A stretch of DNA of 64,000 bases from Rapana venosa (taxonomy: Eukaryota > Mollusca > Gastropoda > Neogastropoda > Muricidae), in NCBI GenBank assembly GCA_028751875.1, contig CM054158.1, positions 7,748,916 to 7,812,915 of the forward strand, read 5' to 3'. The notes beneath the pieces were generated by a model that was not told the DNA's origin, ran no database searches, and saw nothing but the letters and a program-made list of their open reading frames with translations. The position numbers were made by a program, and so were the translations under genes. Position 1 is the stretch's first letter; every line of letters starts with the position of its first letter. Of this stretch, positions 57,240-64,000 are shown in pieces.

Positions 57240-57565
57240 CATGACAGGGCTGCTCTGTATGCACAGAGTGCCTCTCCAATCTTAATTATAGCCCCGCTGA
57301 TCACAGAGGCCATATCGGGGCCAGAGCGCCTCTCAGTGCTGCTGGCTTCATTCTTCACCAATGGTTTATCTGCATTATTCATGGCTTCATTCTTCACCAA
57401 TGGTATATCTGCATTATTCATGGCTTCATCCTTAACCTGTGGTATATCTGCATTTTTCATTGAAAGGCTTCATTCTTAACATGTGGTATATCTGCATTTT
57501 TCATGGCTTCATTCTTAATCAGTGGTATATATCTGCATTTTTCATGGCTTCATTCTTAACCAACG
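57240..57565 (-). repeat. 39-bp minisatellite with an open frame ending in a unique tail
   Basis: On the minus strand, three 39-bp units encode 13-residue repeats (NADIPLVKNEAMN type), then a unique tail SSTERRSGPDMASVISGAII and GEALCAYRAALS before TGA (57239-57460). Units farther upstream carry 2-5-bp indels that break the frame. It could be a decayed last exon or chance. No family recognised. Confidence 0.6.
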
Positions 57566-57580
57566 GTTAAAAAATTGTGT

Positions 57581-57853
57581 CCCATAACCTGTAAGGTCGC
57601 AGGGGAGCGAGGCGTCGGAGACCTTACTTCTCTAGGGGCCAGCATATTGAGGGCGGTGCCCATCTCTCCCTCGCTGCTTTATCATCCCTGACCCTAAAGA
57701 GGGCAGGTACCATTTACAACTGGGTGAAATGGGGGACTGTATTGAAGCCAAGGCACGCAAATGGTCACCCATCCAACTGGTAACCACAATCGATGCTGCT
57801 TAACATTGGCTGGGGGAAAGCGAGTGCTCTGACCACTGAGCTATCCCGTCCCC
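57581..57853 (-). mobile_element. SINE family A (tRNA/5S chimera), reversed copy
   Basis: Minus strand: GGGACGGGATAGCTCAGTGG, GTTAAGCAGCATCGATTGTGG-like 5S segment, TTGGATGGGTGACC, ending GACCTTACAGGTTATGGG. It sits inside the last unit of the 39-bp array. TTGGTT occurs on both flanks. Confidence 0.88.
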
Positions 57854-57973
57854 AACCAAATGGTACATCTTTTTCAGTGTATTTCCTTTTCTCACCTTGT
57901 AGCAAAGGCTGGTGACTTCAGCTAAATGTGCACATTGCTGACAGTTTCCAGTTGTCCACTGCAATTATGCAGA

Positions 57974-57979
57974 TTTATT
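57974..57979 (-). terminator. TMEM167A: Candidate polyadenylation signal for TMEM167A
   Basis: AATAAA on the minus strand (TTTATT as given), about 460 bases past the stop codon. Confidence 0.4.
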
Positions 57980-58437
57980 TTTCATAATAGCAGAAGGTTC
58001 CTTCTTCTGCATAAACTGCATCAAATAGTAGTTGATAAGATTTTACAGGCATCATCACCTTTCATTTTCTACAATGTTCATCCTTCCCAAACATTTGTTT
58101 CTGCATCAGCCCACCTGTCTCGCTCATTGCTCAACCCTCTGCACCCAGCACACACACACATGAAACGCCATACATTCCATTTTTTTCATGACCTGTGCTA
58201 TCCATTCTCTAACATTCGTGTCATCACAATCACATAACACACATAATCAGCATCAAACTTTCACCTGCGCATTCTCTTTTTCCAGTTCCAATAGAAAACC
58301 TCACATGCATCACAATGAACAGGAAATGTACATGATCTACAGAAGGGCTCTGGCTTGCACTGTGGAGGTACACACGCTTCCACTTCAGTCTGATTTGTCT
58401 GCACTGTGGCAAAGAGTGGTGCAGCGCAGCGCAGGAT

Positions 58438-58508
58438 TCAGGACCAGAAAAGAATGCTGATGGCCATGGCCACGCAACAGGCGGCCACCCAGGGACTTTT
58501 CCTCTCCC
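58438..58508 (-). CDS. TMEM167A: TMEM167A last coding exon
   Basis: The acceptor CTGTTGTCAG comes directly out of the minisatellite; [20 protein letters not shown] then WS and TGA. The first eight bases of the exon (GGGAGAGG) resemble the continuation of each array unit. Confidence 0.88.
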
Positions 58509-61500
58509 CTGACAACAGACAGACATTGCCATGTGATCACCCCCACTCTCCCTCTCTCCCCAGACAACAGACATTGCCATGTGATCAACCCCACTCTCTT
58601 TCTCTCTCCCCTGATAACAGACAGACATTGCCATGTGATCACCCCCACTCTCTCTTTCTCTCGCCCCTGACAACAGACAGACATTGCCATGTGATCACCC
58701 CGCTCTCTCCCTCCCCCCTGACAACAGACATTGCCATGTGATCACCCCCACTCTCTTTCTCTCTCTCTCGCCCCTGACAACAGACAGACATTGCCATGTG
58801 ATCACCCCCACTCTCTCTCGCCCCTGACAACAGACAGACATTGCCATGTGATCACCCCGCTCTCTCCCTCCCCCTGACAACAGACATTGCCATGTGATCA
58901 CCCCCACTCTCTTTCTCTCCTCTCCTCCCTGACAACAACAGACATTGCATGTGATCACCCCCACTCTCTCTCGCCCCTGACAACAGACAGACATTGCCAT
59001 GTGATCACCCCCACTCTCTCTTTCTCTCGCCCCTGACAACAGACAGACATTGCCATGTGATCACCCCCACTCTCTCTTTCTCTCGCCCCTGACAACAGAC
59101 AGACATTGCCATGTGATCACCCCCACTCTCTCTTTCTCTCGCCCCTGACAACAGACAGACATTGCCATGTGATCACCCCCACTCTCTCTTTCTCGCCCCT
59201 GACAACAGACAGACATTGCCATGTGATCACCCCCACTCTCTCTTTCTCGCCCCTGACAACAGACATTGCCATGTGGTCACCCCCACTCTCTTTCTCTCGC
59301 CCCTGACAACAGACAGACATTGCCATGTGATCACCCCCACTCTCTCTCTCCTCTGACAACAGACAGACATTGCCATGTGGTCACCCCCACTCTCTCTCTC
59401 CCCTGACAACAGACAGACATTGCCATGTGGTCACCCCCACTCTCTTTCTCTCGCCCCTGACAACAGACAGACATTGCCATGTGATCACCCCCACTCTCTC
59501 TCTCCTCTGACAACAGACAGACATTGCCATGTGGTCACCCCCACTCTCTCTCTCCCCTGACAACAGACAGACATTGCCATGTGATCACCCCCACTCTCTT
59601 TCTCTCTCCTCTGACAACAGACAGACATTGCCATGTGATCAACCCCACTCTCTTTCTCTCGCCCCTGACAACAGACAGACATTGCCATGTGATCACCCCC
59701 ACTCTCACACACACACACACTCTCTCTCTCCCTTTCTCTCCTGTTATGGAATCCATGACATGATGACTATTTGGGCTGAAATAAGTTACGTTTTCTGTAT
59801 ATGATATTATGTGTTTTGTGCCCACTCTCTCTCTCTCTCCTGACAACAGACATTTCTATATGGTCCCCCCCCCCTCTCTCTCCTGACAACAGACAGGCAT
59901 TTTTATATGGTCAACCCCCCCCCCCCCCCCTCTCCTAATGACAGACATTTCTATATGGTTACCCCCCACCTCTCTCTCTCTCTCTCCTGACAACAGACAT
60001 TTCTATATGATCACCCCCCTCTCTCTCCCTCCTCACAACAGACAGACATTTCTATATGGTTACGCCCCCACCCACCCTCACCTCTCTCTCCTGACAATAG
60101 ACATTTCAATGTGGCCCCCCCCCCTCCCCCACACACACACTCTTTCTCTCTCTCTCCATGACAACAGACATTTCTATGTCGTCACCCACACACACACTCT
60201 CTCTCTTGACTTCTTCGTTGAATACTCAGACAGCAACTATTGTTGTCTGTCATACAACCAAAAATGTTTTACACTGTTGTGCCTGAGAAGTCAGGCCCAG
60301 GGCATCCGAAATTGGCATGGAAGAGAACTGTTATATTTTAGGTCTTTTTGAAAGAGAAAGGCAGGAGAATGGACCAAGAAGGGTGAAAACGGATAAGAAG
60401 CAGGTGACAGGAAGAAAAGGAACACGGTAGAAACCAAAAAGTCAGGATAGAAAAGAGGGAATTCCTACATCACTACCCACAAACACTTCACTCACCAATT
60501 CTTGCACACTTCCAAAATGTCCCCATCAACCTGGCAACAAAAAAAGAAAAAAAAACAAACCATGATGTAAAAACCATGATGTACATACGTAATGTAACTC
60601 TACTTTGATTGATCTGCGAGCTTCAACTGCTTAGTCGTGGCAAGGAACTTACAATTCAAGTTTCAGATCTGTGTCATATGATATAGTGATGTGGTGGATA
60701 TATATGTTATATATATTTATATCTATCTATCTATCTATCTATCTATATCTATACACTCACAAGTGTGTGCTGATATAGACAAGAGCTGTATAATCAACAA
60801 CCTTTCTTTCTCTCCTTCCTCATTTCACATAATAGAAACAGACAGCAGGAATATCACAAGCAAAAAAATATGGAGAGTTCTAATCGGATCATTGGTCTTG
60901 AGGTAGTGCACCTGTCTAGAAAGTGAGAAGTTGCAGTTCAACCCCTGTTTGAACCCAAACCTCCAATCCACTTGACTTTGAGTGGTGGTCTGGGTGCTTG
61001 TTTTTCAAATGAGACTATAATTATAAATCAAGGTCCTGTGTGAGACACATTTAGCACACATAAAAGAACCCATGTGAACAAGAGAGTTGTCCCTTGCAAA
61101 ATTCTGTAGAAAAAAGCACTTTAATAGGGAAACAAATGACACACATATGCAGACAAGGGAACAAACAAACAAAACAAGAGAAAAAAGGATGTGCACACTG
61201 CTCTTGCAGCCCAACTTTCACACAGAGAAATTTGCCAGGACTGAAGGAGGTTTACAATACAATACAAATATTACAATACAAAAAATACAACTACAAAAGT
61301 ACAAGCAAAATTGTCTTCAATAGTTCAAAGGTCATGCAAGGACTCCTGTTTTCCTCAGACAGCTCTGGCAGGTCTCATTCTCAGTGTTGGAGTTGTATAA
61401 TTATCATGAAAGCTTTATTTCCATTTCACTACTTCAGCCACTTGCCTTTAATCTCATTTATCAGCATTACTCATCAGACAGAACATAGTGGATAGGAGTA

Positions 61501-63025
61501 AAATATCACCTACAGCAACTACTTACCATTCAAACACATAAAAATAAATACACAAACAAAAATTCCCTGGGCAATGCCTCTTAACACACATGGCATCATT
61601 CTAATTTCTATGCATACAACAAGAGAAATGTGTGTTTGTGTGCGCACGCATGTGCGTGTGTGTTTGTGTGTGATGTGTAATATGTGTGTGTGTACATGTG
61701 ATGTGTGTGTGTGTTTAAGAGTGTGTGTGCGCACACATGTGAGTAAGAATAAATTGTGAATTATGGGTGGAATAAGGAAACTTAAAACTGAGGCACATCT
61801 TATCTGATGCATGTTTCTTCTTGTACAAAAGGATAACAGAAGACAGAGAGAGGTGATTTCCAGGTGTGTCTGTCTGAATAATACTGAAAAAAAAATCTGC
61901 TAAACTTGCTAGCTACAGTTATTAAACTAAATGTAGTTAAGCTACACATTACTGCTGTATTTTGGATCCATACCCAGTTTTGTTGCGGTCCAGTATTGAA
62001 GGGGCAATGGAGCGCAGGTATGCACAGGTGCAAATCAACAGCAGAACAACTGTCAGTAGGCTTTGGAAGTTGAATAAGGCAGACTGAAAAAAAAAAAGAG
62101 AGAAAAATGTCAGTAACGGCAATGAATATACCTTACCACCAAAACTGAGGAGAAAAGTGAGATCATATGTAATTTCAGAATGGTTATTGACTTTCACAAT
62201 TTGCCATACATGTAAAAACTGCTGCTCTCTAAGATTAGACTGTTTGGCTTCATGTTCAATCCACGGGTCCAAACCTCAGCAGTGGCATCTGGTGAGTTAA
62301 AAATGTGGGGATTTTTACTGTCTCCCTGGTCAACTTAGTTATAGCGCAGATCTAGCTGTGCCTAACTTCCCTTTCTGTGTGTGTGTAAATATTAATTTTA
62401 TTATATATCATATATTCATGGCACAATGATTCCCAGGTGGGATGAGTGAGTCAGGGTGCATGATCTGGGTGACCCCCCAGGGTGTTAAGCAGGGGATGCA
62501 CAACAACAACACATATAAATTCATGTTTTGGGGGATTGGAGTCTGCACTGATGTTAAGTCCTGAGGAAAAATACCTTTGAACAGGCATCTCAGTGGTGGC
62601 TTTAAGTCAAACCTGCACTTGATCCTAAGTCATCAGATGGTGAGTGTTTAACATGCAAGGTTCTCTCTCTCTCTGTGCTCCAGGTTTTACTTGCATGTTA
62701 AAAAGTTTAGGACCCCTGCTGGAAAAAAAAAGTTTAAAACCCAGAACGAACAAGTGATAGGCTGAGTAGTACATGCAGATTGCACGCCAAATAAGGACTA
62801 TAAGAACCAAACAGTAAGTCTAGAAGAAAACATATTATTGTAAAATGAAAAATTAGGACTGCCACTGCATTGTCAATAATCACTCCTATCTTTTCGCTAT
62901 TCGTCTACTTGTTCAAGAACAATAACATTCTATGTGTTCTACGAGTTCAACTCAACACAAAAATGCAAGTGTATTAGCATTTAACTTCGGTATGTCTACA
63001 CATGAGAGGAACAAACCATTACCAT
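58438..63025 (-). CDS. TMEM167A: Protein kish-A (TMEM167A), whole coding span
   Basis: A small two-span membrane protein of the early secretory pathway, implicated in constitutive secretion. Minus-strand coding exons are 63025-63023 (ATG only), 62083-61974, 60530-60496 and 58508-58438, all GT-AG and in phase, giving exactly 72 residues, the usual family length. Exon 2 reads [20 protein letters not shown], then [16 protein letters not shown], including the first membrane segment. The microexon gives [11 protein letters not shown] and the last exon [20 protein letters not shown] then FWS. Kish proteins usually end FIQ and have KSPYVAVCC, so this C-terminus is slightly divergent. The intron before the last exon is mostly minisatellite. 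Confidence 0.93.
58509..60200 (-). repeat. 50-60-bp minisatellite carrying the TMEM167A acceptor
   Basis: About 23 close units and 8 degenerate ones (59830-60200). On the gene strand each reads GATCACATGGCAATGTCTG, TCTGTTGTCAGGGG and a GA-rich segment. The array fills most of the 1,987-nt intron and ends exactly at the exon. Confidence 0.93.
60207..60470 (+). mobile_element. Repeat family E copy
   Basis: TTCTTCGTTGAATACTCAGA, then TGCCTGAGAAGTCAGGCCC, GGAGAATGGACCAAGAAGG and GAGGGAATTCCTACATCAC. It ends 26 bases from the microexon donor. Confidence 0.85.
60496..60530 (-). CDS. TMEM167A: TMEM167A microexon (35 nt)
   Basis: Acceptor [21 protein letters not shown] with split Gly codons at both ends; donor GTGAGT. 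It matches the conserved FWKCARIGE segment of kish. Confidence 0.9.
60531..60871. other. TMEM167A intron 2, left part
   Basis: AT-rich with a (TATC)n run at 60721-60750. No coding sequence. Confidence 0.6.
60872..61320 (+). mobile_element. SINE family G, full copy
   Basis: tRNA-like head (GTAGTGCACCTGTCTAGAAA with B-box-like GTTCAACCCC), then GATGAGAC-like core AATGAGACTATAATTATAAA, AAAAGAACCCATGTGAACAA and GCAAAATTCTGTAGAAAAAA, ending in (AATAC)n. I recall near-identical bodies in other invertebrates but cannot verify that. Confidence 0.85.
61321..61973. other. TMEM167A intron 2, right part
   Basis: GT/CG microsatellite at 61625-61745, otherwise AT-rich. An open frame at about 61800-61900 follows a TTTTTTTTCAG acceptor-like site but lacks protein character. 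Confidence 0.5.
61974..62083 (-). CDS. TMEM167A: TMEM167A exon 2
   Basis: Acceptor TTTTTCAG, 110 nt, [20 protein letters not shown]; donor GTATGG after ACTGG, phase 2. Confidence 0.95.
62084..62264. other. TMEM167A intron 1, unassigned part
   Basis: AT-rich, nothing recognised. Confidence 0.4.
62265..62400 (+). mobile_element. SINE family D fragment
   Basis: CCACGGGTCCAAACCTCAGC (B-box-like), then TGTGGGGATTTTTACTGTC and CTGGTCAACTTAGTTATAGC. Confidence 0.75.
62423..62506 (+). mobile_element. Short repeat H with (CAA)n tail, copy 2
   Basis: AATGATTCCCAGGTGGGATG, ATCTGGGTGACCCCCCAGGG and CACAACAACAACAC match 48845-48940. Confidence 0.7.
62521..62625 (-). mobile_element. SINE family B fragment
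   Basis: TTTTGGGGGATTGGAGTCTG, CACTGATGTTAAGTCCTGAG and CAGTGGTGGCTTTAAGTC match the reversed 5' half. Confidence 0.65.
62626..63022. other. TMEM167A intron 1, right part
   Basis: AT-rich sequence, no repeats recognised. Confidence 0.4.
63023..63025 (-). CDS. TMEM167A: TMEM167A start codon exon
   Basis: AGAAAATG is followed by GTAATG on the minus strand. Family members commonly have an intron right after the initiator Met. A short upstream ATG (ATGTGGGATTGA) precedes it. Confidence 0.65.
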
Positions 63026-63140
63026 TTTCTCTCAATCCCACATGACAACGTGTTGACGGAAGTTGATCGAACGAACGCACTCCTTGATGTTATCGGAAAA
63101 GCGATTGGCTGAGAGTGCCCAAATAGTATCCAATAAAAAA
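63026..63140 (-). promoter_or_regulatory. TMEM167A: Candidate TMEM167A promoter
   Basis: On the gene strand a CCAAT box (AGCCAATCGC, 63101-63110) precedes AACTTCCGTC, an ETS-like site (63055-63064), with no TATA box. This looks like a housekeeping promoter. The transcription start is inferred between them. Confidence 0.45.
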
Positions 63141-63659
63141 GTCAGATAGAAAAGCAGGCTAATAATAATTATTTTATGTTGCGTTTGGTTACACACTACC
63201 ATTAGCTTTTGCCACTTTTCCTTCTGTTTTCCTATATTACTCTTGCATTAATGCAGCACGTACTAAGATATCCAAAGAAACAAAACCCGTTTTTTGTGTG
63301 AAAGATTAGCCTTTGAATAAATAAAAACTCATGTGATTTTGCATAAAATCATCCGCAAGCTAATACAGGAGTGTAACCTGTGTTAGCAGTAGCTGTGCAC
63401 CCCAGGGCCACTGAGGAGGCACTGGCTGAAGAGGCTTCTCCGGTATGTTGTGATGCTAACCCACTCCAATGAGGAAAGTGACCAAAAAATAGAGTGAATG
63501 GTCGTATCAGAGCTGGAAATTAAGCCGGCTTCACTCGGTAATAAGCATAGAAAAACTCATAACAAAAACAAACATACCCCCTCATCTACCCCCCCCCCCC
63601 CCCCCCTCCCCAACAGAAAACAACACAAATCAATAAGCAAAAGTAAAACGCAAAAGCCG

Positions 63660-63706
<47 letters not shown>

Positions 63707-63792
63707 GCGAATGCGAAATGTTTATTCAGATTAGGCCATAGCCCCCACCTGAAGGGGTAGTCATGAAACATACCACATGTAAATATATATAT

Positions 63793-63862
<70 letters not shown>

Positions 63863-64000
63863 GATACAGCCATCATCCAGACGTTTTAAGGCTTTATAAA
63901 TGTATAATGCCAAGTTATTCAGCACATTTTCATTTTTCGATGCCATAAGTACATTAAACCAGAAACGACATGGATATTTATGATATTTTGGTTAGATAAA
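63141..64000. other. Right end: simple repeats, no gene recognised
   Basis: Poly-C (63590-63606), (GA)n (63666-63704) and (TA)n (63783-63862). A moderately GC-rich segment (63381-63460) between an AG and a GTATGT could be an exon of a neighbouring gene, but nothing confirms it. Confidence 0.5.

Noticed and set aside
58230..59846. Many open frames with [15 protein letters not shown] repeats.
   Set aside because: They are translations of the TMEM167A intron minisatellite.
61800..61895. Minus-strand exon candidate after a T-rich acceptor, downstream of TMEM167A exon 2.
   Set aside because: Its translation does not match kish; the true continuation is at 60496-60530.
63381..63460. Exon-like segment (VHPRATEEALAEEASP) before GTATGT on the plus strand.
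   Set aside because: Only one short frame, no partner exon and no known family; kept only as a remark in the end region.

Overview
The window looks like animal nuclear DNA, most likely from a gastropod mollusc. It has short GT-AG exons in long AT-rich introns, abundant tRNA-derived SINEs, and long microsatellite and minisatellite arrays. Several repeat bodies look familiar to me from marine snails; that is a recollection, not a search result. There is no prokaryotic gene organisation. Left third (1-20 kb): a plus-strand gene I cannot name has two convincing exons (454-683 and 2454-2607) and two candidate exons (3620-3912 and 10183-10459). Its introns are filled with tandem arrays of 80, 26-28, 31 and 30-35 bp units. 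A minus-strand LINE with recognisable reverse transcriptase motifs (about 11.7-17.0 kb) splits one array. From about 3.2 to 20.1 kb the sequence carries inflated homopolymers and broken frames, and 6430-7695 is almost pure homopolymer blocks. I read this as poor consensus, so coding calls there are provisional. 20.4-26.8 kb is AT-rich with SINE copies and no gene that I can see. Centre (26.8-40.8 kb, minus strand): a complete calumenin gene, an ER-lumen EF-hand Ca2+-binding protein ending in HDEF. It has a signal-peptide exon, a long 3' UTR, and a tandem pair of alternative exons that both encode the fifth EF-hand and whose phases force mutually exclusive use. The signal-peptide exon seems to lack one base. 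Right (44.9-51 kb, plus strand): IMMP1L, the catalytic subunit of the mitochondrial inner-membrane signal peptidase, in five coding exons. At 58.4-63.0 kb (minus strand) lies TMEM167A/kish-A, a 72-residue secretory-pathway membrane protein in four coding exons, including a 35-nt microexon. The kish intron before its last exon is mostly a minisatellite of about 31 units, each carrying a copy of that exon's 3' splice site. The genes share no operon-like logic. Calumenin and IMMP1L are transcribed divergently, and IMMP1L and TMEM167A convergently. The most interesting observations are the calumenin exon pair, the recurrent pattern of satellites that start at exon boundaries and repeat the splice site, a SINE family whose promoter region is a tRNA/5S-rRNA chimera, and a 1.48-kb non-autonomous DNA transposon.
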